From Bacteroidales bacterium (GTDB taxonomy: Bacteria > Bacteroidota > Bacteroidia > Bacteroidales > UBA932), in assembly GCA_022648685.1 (NCBI GenBank), contig JALCMW010000006.1, positions 1 to 64,000 of the forward strand: 64,000 nucleotides of DNA, read 5' to 3'. Both the position numbers and the translations under genes were made by a program. This document shows, piece after piece, positions 34,159-43,419 of this stretch. The notes under the pieces are model-generated. The model did no database searches. It was not told where the DNA came from and worked only from the letters and a program-made list of their open reading frames with translations. Numbering within the stretch: the stretch's first letter is position 1; every line of letters starts with the position of its first letter.

Positions 34159-34746
34159 CTATATCTTGTCTTTCTTTTCTTCTTCAATCGCCTTATTGTA
34201 ACAATTCCTGCACAGCGGTTCGTAGATGTCCTGCTCTCCCAATACGACAAGTTTTTTGCTGCGGGAAAGTCTGTGCGAGTGGTTTGCAAGACTTCCGCAT
34301 CTTACGCATATCGCATGGACTTTCTGCACATCTTCGGCGATGGCCATCAAGGCCGGCATGGGGCCGAACGGTTTTCCGGTATAATCGGTATCCAGTCCCG
34401 CGATAATCACCCGTATCCCTTTGTTTGCGAGATTCTGTGCTATTTCTATTATCCCGTTGTCCAGAAACTGGGCTTCATCTATGCCTACCACCATAATGTC
34501 ATCCGGAATTTTCGTTATGATATCTTCCGATGATTTCACAGGCGTGCATTTCAAACTGTGCAGGTCATGCGATACCACATCCATTTCGGAGTATCTGGTA
34601 TCTATCTTGGGTTTGAATATAGCTATTTTCTGATTGGCGAACTGGGCTCTTTTCAGCCGCCTTATAAGTTCTTCGGTTTTTCCGGAAAACATCGAGCCGC
34701 AAATGACTTCAATGCATCCCTGTTTTCTTGTATTTTCTGAAAACAT
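34159..34746 (-). CDS. tdk: Thymidine kinase
   Basis: 195 residues from [10 protein letters not shown]; the longer frame is excluded because a TATCTTTG promoter box (34773-34780) lies inside it. P-loop [10 protein letters not shown], catalytic Glu in GIDEAQF, and the zinc-binding cysteines in [10 protein letters not shown] and EPLCRNCY are present. Salvages thymidine to dTMP. Convergent with the recombinase gene. Confidence 0.96.
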   Translation of the reverse strand: MFSENTRKQGCIEVICGSMFSGKTEELIRRLKRAQFANQKIAIFKPKIDTRYSEMDVVSHDLHSLKCTPVKSSEDIITKIPDDIMVVGIDEAQFLDNGIIEIAQNLANKGIRVIIAGLDTDYTGKPFGPMPALMAIAEDVQKVHAICVRCGSLANHSHRLSRSKKLVVLGEQDIYEPLCRNCYNKAIEEEKKDKI

Positions 34747-34772
34747 TTCGTTACTTTGATAGTTGACTCTTG

Positions 34773-34780
34773 CAAAGATA
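34773..34780 (-). promoter_or_regulatory. Promoter -7 box for tdk
   Basis: Minus strand TATCTTTG, 27 bases upstream of the chosen tdk start. Confidence 0.45.
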
Positions 34781-34797
34781 GTCATATTATTGCCGTT

Positions 34798-35385
34798 ATG
34801 GAAGATGAAGAAAAAGAAATTTTGATTGGAAAAGATAAGCCGGCCGATACTGCTGACAGTCGTCTCTATGCATTGGAAAAGCGGATTTCGGCTTTGGAAG
34901 AGTTTGTCGGATTGAATTCCGGTACCGGGGATGAGGTGAAAAAATATCCCGGTGCCTTAAGCGACGAACCCATCGACTTGTCTTTGGATGAAGCCGAATT
35001 CGGGCCCATTGCAGTCAATCCTGTCCAGGGTGTCATGAAAAGTTCAGGCAAATCTCCGGCCGTTGCAGGATCTTCCGCGAAGACTCCGGGGCAGGGGAAT
35101 GCGATAATGGATGTGATGTCGGAAAAGTTCGCATGGAAAACGGATATGCCGGGAACGGCTGTCAGTAATGTGATAAGTGCCATTTCATTGAACGACAGGG
35201 CCCTTTTCATAAATACGCTCTTCAGCCAGGATCCCCTTTTGTTCCGGGAGAACATAATGAAGATAAATGCAATGTCTTCCCTTGAAGAAGCCGAGAATTA
35301 TATCGGAAAAACATTTCCTAAATGGAATATGCATTCCGCAGTGGTCTACAGATTCATGATGGCCGTAAGGAGGAAATTGAAATAA
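34798..35385 (+). CDS. Conserved hypothetical protein, coupled to rsmI
   Basis: 195 residues from ATG 34798. An acidic N-terminus with a short coiled coil ([16 protein letters not shown]) leads into a flexible Ser/Pro/Gly-rich middle, then a compact C-terminal domain ([51 protein letters not shown]). It has the feel of a protein conserved across Bacteroidales, but I cannot name a family. Its TAA shares one base with the rsmI ATG. Confidence 0.75.
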   Translation: MEDEEKEILIGKDKPADTADSRLYALEKRISALEEFVGLNSGTGDEVKKYPGALSDEPIDLSLDEAEFGPIAVNPVQGVMKSSGKSPAVAGSSAKTPGQGNAIMDVMSEKFAWKTDMPGTAVSNVISAISLNDRALFINTLFSQDPLLFRENIMKINAMSSLEEAENYIGKTFPKWNMHSAVVYRFMMAVRRKLK

Positions 35386-36134
35386 TGCCGGGAAAACTTT
35401 ACATTGTACCTACTCCTGTAGGAAACCTTGAAGATATGACATACAGGGCCGTTCGTGTCCTGAAGGAAGTGGATCTGGTACTTGCGGAAGATACGAGGAC
35501 GAGTTCCGTTCTCCTTAATCATTATGATATACATGCAAGGCTTCAATCTCATCATAAATTCAACGAGCATCGTACCGCAGGCCTTATAAAGGAAAGGATT
35601 CTGGAAGGGCTGGATGTCGCTTTGATAAGTGATGCCGGAACCCCCGGTATTTCGGATCCGGGTTTCCTTCTGGTGAGGGAATGTGCCGCCGAAGGCATTG
35701 AAGTCATTACTTTGCCGGGAGCGACGGCTTGCATTCCGGCGATCGTTTCTTCCGGTCTTCCTTGTGACAGATTTTGTTTCGAAGGCTTCCTTCCCGTTAA
35801 AAAAGGGCGGATGACTTTGCTAAAGTCCCTGGCTTCAGAAACAAGGACGATGATCTTTTATGAATCACCGTACCGGCTTGTGAAGACTTTGAACCAATTC
35901 TCGGTAAGTTTCGGTCCCGATCGTCAATGTTCGGTCTCCAGGGAAATATCCAAGATACATGAAGAACACAAGAGGGGCACGTTGTCGGAAGTGGCTGCAT
36001 GGTTCGGTGAACATGAGCCCAAAGGTGAGATAGTAATAGTGGTAGGTGGCGCCGGAGAAAAAAATAAACATGGTTCCGAATATGAGGGGAAGGAAATTTG
36101 TGCCGGAGAAGATAAAGAACCGGAACGGGAATGA
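35385..36134 (+). CDS. rsmI: 16S rRNA (cytidine-1402-2'-O)-methyltransferase
   Basis: 249 residues. Tetrapyrrole-methylase fold: LYIVPTPVGNLEDMTYRAV, LAEDTRTSSVLL, ALISDAGTPGISDPG, LPGATACIPAIVSSGLPCD and the C-terminal KGEIVIVVGG. The start was set by TAATG coupling to the gene before it. The 3' end overlaps the ComEA-like gene in another frame. Confidence 0.96.
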   Translation: MPGKLYIVPTPVGNLEDMTYRAVRVLKEVDLVLAEDTRTSSVLLNHYDIHARLQSHHKFNEHRTAGLIKERILEGLDVALISDAGTPGISDPGFLLVRECAAEGIEVITLPGATACIPAIVSSGLPCDRFCFEGFLPVKKGRMTLLKSLASETRTMIFYESPYRLVKTLNQFSVSFGPDRQCSVSREISKIHEEHKRGTLSEVAAWFGEHEPKGEIVIVVGGAGEKNKHGSEYEGKEICAGEDKEPERE

Positions 36135-37068
36135 GAAGGAGGAAAATCATCTTTCTGCATCTTTCATTACAGGTGCGGTTGCACTGGTCTTTTTGATAAT
36201 AGGTTATCAGACGGCATTGTTTGTTCACAGGGCGGCTGCCCTTAAGATATTGAGCGACAGGGATAATCCTGATACCGTTTATGTAATTGACCGGACTCTT
36301 GCAATGTCTGTCCTGGATAATTGCAACAGGGATGAGTTGAAAGTGCTGGTCAGCAATGACAAAAGCGTCCTCAAGTCGAAAAATGAAAATACTAAGATCT
36401 TCATAAGACGGAATTCCGCTCATGAAGAAACTGCGGCCAAGGTTGCTTCTTCATTGAAAAAGCGCCATGTGGAAAATTTCAAGTTTGATCCTAATACAAT
36501 TTCATCCGAAGACCTTGTACGGCTCGGCTTTTCTGAAAAGCAGGCCGGATCTATTGTCAATTACCGTAATAAAGGTGGACGTTTCCACCGGAGGAGAGAT
36601 TTTGCACGTTCCTATGTAGTCTCAGATTCCGTATTCCGTCGTCTTGAGCCTTATATAACCATTCCCAAACTGGATATAAATTCAGCCGATTCCGCTGCGT
36701 TCGATGCTCTTCCCGGCATCGGGAAATATTTTGCATCCAAAATGGTGTCGTATCGCAAAAGGCTGGGCGGCTATTCTTATACCGGTCAGCTGATGGATAT
36801 TTATCATTTCGACAAAGATAGATTCGATGCCATTTCCGATCTGATAAAAGTAGATCCTCAAACACAAAAAGCATATAAACTATGGACTCTTCCTGCCGAT
36901 TCGCTCAGGCTGCATCCGTATATCTTATCTTATGCTGCTGATGGCATCGTATTGTATCGCGAACATAACCCGAAAACGGCATGGACTGTGGAAAATCTTG
37001 CTGTCGCCGGAGTCTTGAAACCGGATCTTGCCGGGAAACTCGAACGCTGTATTATAGAAAAGCCTTGA
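36070..37068 (+). CDS. Helix-hairpin-helix protein, ComEA-like
   Basis: 332 residues from ATG 36070 (a GTG at 36046 and an ATG at 36079 are alternatives). One membrane helix (ASFITGAVALVFLIIGYQTALF) is followed by a periplasmic region with repeated HhH units (LVRLGFSEKQAGSIVNYRNK, LDINSADSAAFDALPGIGKY, VKVDPQTQ-like third unit). ComEA proteins bind DNA during transformation; in Bacteroidota this longer form is widespread and its role is not settled. It overlaps rsmI by about 65 bp. Confidence 0.85.
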   Translation: MVPNMRGRKFVPEKIKNRNGNEKEENHLSASFITGAVALVFLIIGYQTALFVHRAAALKILSDRDNPDTVYVIDRTLAMSVLDNCNRDELKVLVSNDKSVLKSKNENTKIFIRRNSAHEETAAKVASSLKKRHVENFKFDPNTISSEDLVRLGFSEKQAGSIVNYRNKGGRFHRRRDFARSYVVSDSVFRRLEPYITIPKLDINSADSAAFDALPGIGKYFASKMVSYRKRLGGYSYTGQLMDIYHFDKDRFDAISDLIKVDPQTQKAYKLWTLPADSLRLHPYILSYAADGIVLYREHNPKTAWTVENLAVAGVLKPDLAGKLERCIIEKP

Positions 37069-37089
37069 AATCCTGTAGCAGGAACTCAA

Positions 37090-38079
37090 TCAGAACCGTT
37101 TGATGCCGATAGCTTCCCTTGCCATTTCAAGTGTTGCGGATGCGCTTGCCCTGGCTTTATCCCTGCCGTCGCTGACGACTCTGTGCAAGTAAGATGAATC
37201 GTTTGCAATATCGTCTATCCTTGCACGTATCGGAAGGGTGATTTTGCAGATATCCTCGGCAAGCTGCTTTTTCATGTCACCGTATCTTATGGAACAATCG
37301 TTCCATTTCTCTTCGAAATAATTCACGGTATCGGGAGTCGATACCAATTTCATCAAAGTGAACAGATTGTCAATGACTTCCGGTTTAGGGCTGTCCGGAG
37401 TTTTCGGTCCGGCATCCGTTACTGCCCTCATTACCTTTTTGGTTATTGTTTTTTCGTCGTCGCACAGATATATGCCGTTACCTTCGCTTTTCCCCATTTT
37501 GCCGTTTCCGTCAAGTCCGGGTACTTTTACAGGGCCTCCTACCGGATCCATTGCATGGGGTTCCGGAAATACTTCGGTACCGTAGAGATTGTTGAATCTG
37601 CGTGCGAAAGTCCTGGCCATTTCCAAATGCTGGTCCTGGTCTTTTCCTACCGGAACCCATGAAGACCTGTGTATGAGTATATCAGAAGCCATCAGCACAG
37701 GGTATGTGAGAAGACCGGCATTTACGTTCTCCGGATTCTTGCGTACTTTGTCCTTGAAGGCTGCAGTCCTTTCCAATTCCCCCTTATATGCAAGCATATT
37801 TAGCAAGGTATACAGTTCGCAAATTTCAGGAACGTCACTTTGTACGTATATGGTGCATTTGTCAGGATCAAGTCCGGCAGCAAGATATTCGGTAAGGATT
37901 ATCTTGACGTTTTGGTGGAAATCCTCAGGATGGGGATGCGTAGTGAGCGAATGCAGATCCGCTATGAAATAAAAGCAATTATACTTATCCTGAATTTTAA
38001 CGAAATTACGAAGGGCACCGAAATAATTTCCCAAGTGAAGGTGCCCGGTGGCTCTGATGCCGCTTAATACAACGTCCAT
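37090..38079 (-). CDS. trpS: Tryptophanyl-tRNA synthetase
   Basis: 329 residues. HIGH-type motif GHLHLGNYFGAL, tryptophan site YPVLMASDIL, GKDQDQHLE, and the KMSKS loop GKMGKSEGN. Complete and of normal length. Confidence 0.97.
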   Translation of the reverse strand: MDVVLSGIRATGHLHLGNYFGALRNFVKIQDKYNCFYFIADLHSLTTHPHPEDFHQNVKIILTEYLAAGLDPDKCTIYVQSDVPEICELYTLLNMLAYKGELERTAAFKDKVRKNPENVNAGLLTYPVLMASDILIHRSSWVPVGKDQDQHLEMARTFARRFNNLYGTEVFPEPHAMDPVGGPVKVPGLDGNGKMGKSEGNGIYLCDDEKTITKKVMRAVTDAGPKTPDSPKPEVIDNLFTLMKLVSTPDTVNYFEEKWNDCSIRYGDMKKQLAEDICKITLPIRARIDDIANDSSYLHRVVSDGRDKARASASATLEMAREAIGIKRF

Positions 38080-38116
38080 TATATGATAATTTACAAATTT
38101 TTATATTCTTGATAAA

Positions 38117-38139
38117 GCCGCGGAATGTTGTCCCGCGGC
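38117..38139 (-). terminator. Terminator after recA
   Basis: gccgcgg, nine-base loop, ccgcggc, followed by tttat on the minus strand. Confidence 0.75.
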
Positions 38140-38149
38140 TTTTGAGAAG

Positions 38150-39184
38150 TTAGTCTTCCGTATGATTTTTAAGTGCTTCCCTTATCTTTACTTCAATCTC
38201 GTCGCAGAGTTCCGGATTGTCTTCCAGGATTTTCTTGGTGGCTTCTCTTCCCTGGGCCAGTTTCTGTCCGTTATATCCGAACCAAGAACCGTTTTTGTCT
38301 ACGATATTCAAATCCACTCCGAGATCTACAATTTCGCCGGTATGTGAAATCCCGGTTCCGTAAACGATGTCGAATTCGGCTTTCTTGAAAGGGGGCGCCA
38401 TTTTGTTTTTCACAACTTTGACCCTTGTCCTGTTTCCCGTGGCGTCTTCGCCATCCTTTATCTGGTTTATCCTGCGTACATCCACACGTACCGAGGAATA
38501 GAATTTCAGTGCGTTTCCGCCTGTCGTGGTTTCCGGATTTCCGAACATTACCCCGATTTTTTCCCTAAGCTGGTTTATGAATACGCAACAAGTGTTCGTC
38601 TTGCTTATATTAGCCGTGAGTTTCCTCAGGGCCTGGCTCATGAGCCTTGCCTGGAGTCCTACTTTATTGTCGCCCATTTCTCCTTCTATTTCCGCTTTCG
38701 GAGTCAGTGCGGCAACGGAATCTATTACGACAATGTCGATAGCACCGGACCTGATCAGATTATCAGCGATTTCCAGAGCCTGTTCCCCGTTGTCCGGCTG
38801 CGAGATCAGGAGAGTTTCGAGATTCACTCCGAGATTCTTTGCATACGTCCTGTCGAAAGCATGTTCGGCGTCGATCATGGCGGCTATGCCTCCTTGTTTC
38901 TGAGCCTGTGCAATTGCATGTATTGCAAGAGTCGTCTTGCCGCTTGATTCCGGTCCGTATATTTCAATGATTCTTCCTCTCGGGTATCCTCCGATTCCGA
39001 GAGCGTGATCCAGAGCAATCGATCCGCTCGGAATTACCTGTACGTCCCATTGTGGCTGATCTCCCAATTTCATGATCGTCCCTTTCCCGTAATCCTTCTC
39101 AATCTTGTCGATCGTGGCCTGCAAAGCTTTCAACTTTGAGGCATTTACATCTGCTCCTTCTTGCTTCTCAACTGCTTTAGCCAT
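38150..39184 (-). CDS. recA: RecA recombinase
   Basis: 344 residues. Walker [10 protein letters not shown], Walker [19 protein letters not shown]-binding loop L1 [20 protein letters not shown], loop L2 [20 protein letters not shown]. No intein and no SOS-box-like palindrome seen upstream. The modulator gene recX is about 3.7 kb away on the other strand. Confidence 0.98.
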   Translation of the reverse strand: MAKAVEKQEGADVNASKLKALQATIDKIEKDYGKGTIMKLGDQPQWDVQVIPSGSIALDHALGIGGYPRGRIIEIYGPESSGKTTLAIHAIAQAQKQGGIAAMIDAEHAFDRTYAKNLGVNLETLLISQPDNGEQALEIADNLIRSGAIDIVVIDSVAALTPKAEIEGEMGDNKVGLQARLMSQALRKLTANISKTNTCCVFINQLREKIGVMFGNPETTTGGNALKFYSSVRVDVRRINQIKDGEDATGNRTRVKVVKNKMAPPFKKAEFDIVYGTGISHTGEIVDLGVDLNIVDKNGSWFGYNGQKLAQGREATKKILEDNPELCDEIEVKIREALKNHTED

Positions 39185-39294
39185 AATGATATCAATTATT
39201 TTTGTTAAAAAAGCGCGGAAAATTTTCCGCTTTGCGCAAAGTTATTAAAAAAGCCGCAACTCTAATATTATTTTTGACTATTTTTGTAAAAGAT

Positions 39295-40377
39295 ATGAAA
39301 ATTAAATTATTAGGAAAGACACCTGACGAACTGAAGTCTGTTTCCATGGCTTTGGGCCTGCCTTCCTTTACAGGAAAGCAGCTTGCGAAGTGGCTTTATG
39401 TCAGGAAAGCCGGCAGTTTTGATCTTATGACGGATATCTCTAAATCCGGGAGGCAGCTCCTGTCGGAACACTATGATGTCGGATTGACGGCACCTTCCGA
39501 TTGTTCGGTGTCTTCGGACGGGACGAAAAAATATTTGTTTCCGGTTTCCTGTATCGGATCTTCACGTATGGGTGCCGATGAAACGGCATCCGATGATGAA
39601 TTCGAAACAAGTTTCGTTGAAGCTGTAATGATTCCCGAGGAAGACAGGAGAACACTTTGTGTCTCTTCACAGGCTGGCTGCCGTATGGACTGCAGTTTCT
39701 GCATGACCGGCCGCCAGGGTTTCCACGGTAATCTTTCCGTTTCCGATATTCTGTCACAGTTCATTGCCATTGAAGAATCGGGATCCCTTACAAATGCCGT
39801 TTTCATGGGCATGGGCGAACCTTTGAATAATTATGAAAATGTTTCCAGGGCAATCGAAGCGATTACTGCGGATTGGGGGTTCGGATGGAGTCCCAAAAGG
39901 GTCACAGTTTCCACAATCGGCGTTTTGCCCGTGCTTGAGAAATTCCTGGCAGAAAGCAGATGCCATCTGGCCGTCAGTCTGCATGATCCTTTCGGTGATG
40001 AGCGGCTTTCTATAATGCCTGTCCAAAAGGCCTATCCTCTGGAAGATATCATCCGGCTGATACGCGAATATGATTTCCACGGACAACGGAGGGTAAGCTT
40101 CGAATACACCATGTTCGCCGGATTCAACGATTCCAAGAGGCACGCAGATGAACTGATAAAAATGTTGAAAGGTCTCGAATGCCGGGTCAATCTGATAAGA
40201 TTCCACCGCATTCCGGATTTCCCTTACATTTCCTCTTCCCGTGATATCATGGAATCTTTCCGCGACAGATTGAATAAAGCCGGAATAGTTTGTACCATAC
40301 GGGCTTCCAGAGGCGAGGATATTCTGGCTGCATGCGGAATGCTTGCAGGAAAACATAAAAACGACATGAATACATGA
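39295..40377 (+). CDS. rlmN: Dual-specificity RNA methyltransferase RlmN
   Basis: 360 residues from MKIKLLGKTPDELKSV; the longer frame starts among recA upstream signals. Radical SAM CxxxCxxC is CRMDCSFC, with GMGEPLNNY and the methyl-accepting Cys near the C-terminus (IVCTIRASRGEDILAACGML). Methylates A2503 of 23S rRNA and A37 of some tRNAs. Confidence 0.95.
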   Translation: MKIKLLGKTPDELKSVSMALGLPSFTGKQLAKWLYVRKAGSFDLMTDISKSGRQLLSEHYDVGLTAPSDCSVSSDGTKKYLFPVSCIGSSRMGADETASDDEFETSFVEAVMIPEEDRRTLCVSSQAGCRMDCSFCMTGRQGFHGNLSVSDILSQFIAIEESGSLTNAVFMGMGEPLNNYENVSRAIEAITADWGFGWSPKRVTVSTIGVLPVLEKFLAESRCHLAVSLHDPFGDERLSIMPVQKAYPLEDIIRLIREYDFHGQRRVSFEYTMFAGFNDSKRHADELIKMLKGLECRVNLIRFHRIPDFPYISSSRDIMESFRDRLNKAGIVCTIRASRGEDILAACGMLAGKHKNDMNT

Positions 40378-40405
40378 ATATAGGGAATTAAAAATATCCT
40401 GATAT

Positions 40406-42853
40406 ATGAACTTTTTCCGAAAATATATTTTTGTCTTTCCGATTTCAATTCTGTTGGTTTGCACATTGCCGGCGGAGGGAAAAAGACCGCACAATGTAAA
40501 AACCAGGGAAAAACCAGAAATCGAAACCGTGAAATTCGGTATAGATCCGGTAAGGGATTCCGCTTCGGTATATGAATTGCGTCACAAACTCGACCTAATA
40601 AGGGAGAAGCGTCCTACTGTGGCTTTAGTATTGAGTGGCGGCGGTGCCAAGGGTGCCTCCCATGTGGGAGTTCTTAAATATTTGAAGGAAATAGGCATGC
40701 CTGTCGATATTGTGATCGGTACAAGTATGGGCGGCCTGGTAGGAGGCATGTTTGCACTGGGGTACACTCCCGGACAAATGGATACGATTTTCACCGCGAT
40801 GGATTGGCAAAGTGCTTTGAATGACAATGTTCCCCGTGAATATATTTCATATTCGCAAAGTCAATATAAAGAGAGATACTTGTTATCGTTTCCTTTTTTC
40901 TACAGCAAAAAAGCTTATATAGAACAAAAGGCCGACGATATGCAGTATTCGGTCCAGAACAACAGATATGACAAACTTAAACTGAGTGCGGATGCGGATG
41001 CGTCGGCTTTGATAAAAGATAATCTTCTGGGCAGTCTTCCTTCGGGATATATCTTCGGACAGAATGTCAGTAACATAATAAGTGCATTGAGCGTTGGTTA
41101 TCAGGATAGCATGGATTTTGCCGATCTTCCTGTCCCTTTCGTTTGCGTTTCAACGGAAATGGTTACCGGAAAAGCTAAAGTGTGGTATGAAGGGAAAATG
41201 AGAATAGCTTTACGTTCCACCATGTCCATCCCCGGTATTTTCTCACCTGTCAGAGTTGCCGGAATGGTATTGGTCGACGGCGGAATGAGGGATAACTTCC
41301 CGGCGGATCTTGCCAGGAAATTCGGAGCTGATATAATAATAGGCGTCGATTTGTCTTCAGGTTACAGAAGCTATGAGGAGTTGAACAATCTCGGGGATAT
41401 AATAAATCAGGGCATAGATATGCTTGGAAGATCTTCTTATGAACATAATGTGGATATTCCGGATGTTACAATTACTCCAAGGCTGGATGAATATAATATG
41501 TTAAGTTTCGATCCGGCGAGCGTTGATACGATAATAAGCAGAGGCTACGAAGCCGCTGAGAAGAAAGGAGAGGAACTAAAAGCATTGAAACGGCGCGTAG
41601 GTACCGATACCTTCAAAGTGAACAATATTCCGGCAATCAATCTTGACAATAACGCTGTCGTCGTTTCCGATGTAAGCATAAACGGGGTGAAAGACAGGGA
41701 TGAAAAATATGTAAAGGACAAAATCGACATCAAACCCGGAAGTCTGGTTGATAAGAAATCGATAGATGAAGCCGTAGGAAGAGTATACGGTACCGGGGCT
41801 TTCGATTATGTGACTTATGAACTTCTCGGGACTTCCAGTCCTTTCCATCTGGTCTTCGATACCAAACGCGGCCCTGTAAATCAATTCGGAATAGGCGCAA
41901 GGTTCGATACCGAGGAAGTGGTTTCAATACTTATGAACATAGGGCTTAATGTACATAGGCTCAGAGGTTCGGCATATGATTTCGAAGCCAAGATCGGTAC
42001 CAATCCTTACGGACGTTTCCATTATTCTTTCGATTCCCCGGGAGTCCCTACCATTAATGCCTCTTCTTTACTTCGCTGGACCGACAGGAATACATTCAGC
42101 ATCGGGGAAAGTAATTTCAAGGCTTCCTATTGGAATATAAGGGAAGACATTTATCTTTCCAACATGAGATGGTCCATGTTCGACGTAAGGGCGGGACTCA
42201 GATATGATTACTATTCCAGTAAATCGATCATGACGGATAATGTTTCGGGAGACTATGATCTCGATGATCTGAGCAATAATTATATGGCTTTGTATTTCAG
42301 CGGGAAATCCGATACATTCGATGACGAATATTATCCTTCAAAGGGCTATGAACTGGGGGCAGGATACCAATGGTATTTTTCAGGGTTCCCGCATGATTTC
42401 AATCCTTTCCAGATTGTTTCCTTTCACGCATCCGGAGTTATTACCGCAGGAAATTTCTTTTCCGTGATTCCTTCTTTCGATTTGCGTTTCTTGCTTGGCA
42501 GCAATATCCCTTTAGTATATACAAATCTGATCGGCGGCAGTATGGCGGGGCGCTATCTTGACCAGCAGATTCCTTTTATCGGGATCAACAATGCCGTTAC
42601 GTTGAGAAGCAAGATTCTTGTCGGAGGATTGAATTTCCGTTTCAAGTTGTTCAAAAACAATTATCTTTCATACCTCTGCGACATGTCCGATGATTTCGAT
42701 GATTTCGAATCCGAAAAAGTGGGTTCCGCGATATTCGGTACTGGTATCGAATATGGTTACAATTCCATTGTCGGACCGCTGAGGATGAATATACACTGGT
42801 CGAGCAGGACACACAGGGTAGGTGCTTATTTAAGTCTGGGATTTGATTTCTGA
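40406..42853 (+). CDS. Patatin-like phospholipase fused to an Omp85-type barrel (type Vd-like)
   Basis: 815 residues. A signal peptide (FPISILLVCTLPAEG) leads to a patatin domain (about 65-390) with the oxyanion loop SGGGAKGASHVGVL, nucleophile elbow GTSMGG and Asp in LVDGGMRDNFPADL. A POTRA-like region (about 415-500: VSDVSINGVKDRDEKYVKDK) and a C-terminal Omp85 barrel (about 510-815: YYPSKGYELGAGYQWYF, final Phe) follow. The layout recalls PlpD/type Vd autotransporters. In Bacteroidota the lipase may stay attached at the surface. Confidence 0.9.
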   Translation: MNFFRKYIFVFPISILLVCTLPAEGKRPHNVKTREKPEIETVKFGIDPVRDSASVYELRHKLDLIREKRPTVALVLSGGGAKGASHVGVLKYLKEIGMPVDIVIGTSMGGLVGGMFALGYTPGQMDTIFTAMDWQSALNDNVPREYISYSQSQYKERYLLSFPFFYSKKAYIEQKADDMQYSVQNNRYDKLKLSADADASALIKDNLLGSLPSGYIFGQNVSNIISALSVGYQDSMDFADLPVPFVCVSTEMVTGKAKVWYEGKMRIALRSTMSIPGIFSPVRVAGMVLVDGGMRDNFPADLARKFGADIIIGVDLSSGYRSYEELNNLGDIINQGIDMLGRSSYEHNVDIPDVTITPRLDEYNMLSFDPASVDTIISRGYEAAEKKGEELKALKRRVGTDTFKVNNIPAINLDNNAVVVSDVSINGVKDRDEKYVKDKIDIKPGSLVDKKSIDEAVGRVYGTGAFDYVTYELLGTSSPFHLVFDTKRGPVNQFGIGARFDTEEVVSILMNIGLNVHRLRGSAYDFEAKIGTNPYGRFHYSFDSPGVPTINASSLLRWTDRNTFSIGESNFKASYWNIREDIYLSNMRWSMFDVRAGLRYDYYSSKSIMTDNVSGDYDLDDLSNNYMALYFSGKSDTFDDEYYPSKGYELGAGYQWYFSGFPHDFNPFQIVSFHASGVITAGNFFSVIPSFDLRFLLGSNIPLVYTNLIGGSMAGRYLDQQIPFIGINNAVTLRSKILVGGLNFRFKLFKNNYLSYLCDMSDDFDDFESEKVGSAIFGTGIEYGYNSIVGPLRMNIHWSSRTHRVGAYLSLGFDF

Positions 42854-42858
42854 ATCAT

Positions 42859-43335
42859 ATGAGTACCTTTGGAGATCCTTTATATGTCAAGACGCTTGCA
42901 CGGTTGCAATATCTTTGTTCGAAACGGGAATATTGTTCTTCCGATATTTTCAGAAAGGCTTTGACCATTCTGGAAGGGGATAGGGAATCCGCGGAAAAAA
43001 TAACCGCATCTCTTGTCTCTGAGAAATATATAGATGATTTCAGATATTCGGAAGCTTTCGCCCGTGATAAGTCTGCTTTGTCAGGCTGGGGGGAAGCGAA
43101 GATCCGTTATGTCCTTTTTTCGAAATCCATTTCAAAAGAAGCAGTGGATGCTGCCATCGACGGCCTTGATCCCGAGAAGAGTTATTCGAAAATGGAAAAT
43201 GTGATCCGTGCAAAGTACAGATCCTTGAAGAACGATACGAATTGCAGATTGAAACTTTTGCGTTTTGCCGTAGGACGCGGTTATTCCTATGATAAAGTCT
43301 CATCCCTGATAGATGAGATAGTCAAAGGTATTTAG
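42859..43335 (+). CDS. recX: Regulatory protein RecX
   Basis: 158 residues of three-helix repeats: LARLQYLCSKREYCSSDIF, LVSEKYIDDFRYSEAFARDK, GWGEAKIRYVLFSKSISKEA and a third unit DKVSSLIDEIV. Modulates RecA filaments. It follows the patatin gene by five bases and ends before a bidirectional terminator. Confidence 0.88.
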   Translation: MSTFGDPLYVKTLARLQYLCSKREYCSSDIFRKALTILEGDRESAEKITASLVSEKYIDDFRYSEAFARDKSALSGWGEAKIRYVLFSKSISKEAVDAAIDGLDPEKSYSKMENVIRAKYRSLKNDTNCRLKLLRFAVGRGYSYDKVSSLIDEIVKGI

Positions 43336-43363
43336 CATTTGTGTCACTAATGGAGATTAATAA

Positions 43364-43397
43364 AAAGGCCGGTCCGAATTTCTCCGGACCGGCCTTT
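43364..43397. terminator. Bidirectional terminator between recX and the two-module lipoprotein gene
   Basis: aaaggccggtccg, loop, cggaccggccttt: a 13-bp stem with A/T runs on both sides, between convergent genes. Confidence 0.85.
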
Positions 43398-43419
43398 CCC
43401 TATATATTAAGAAATAACC

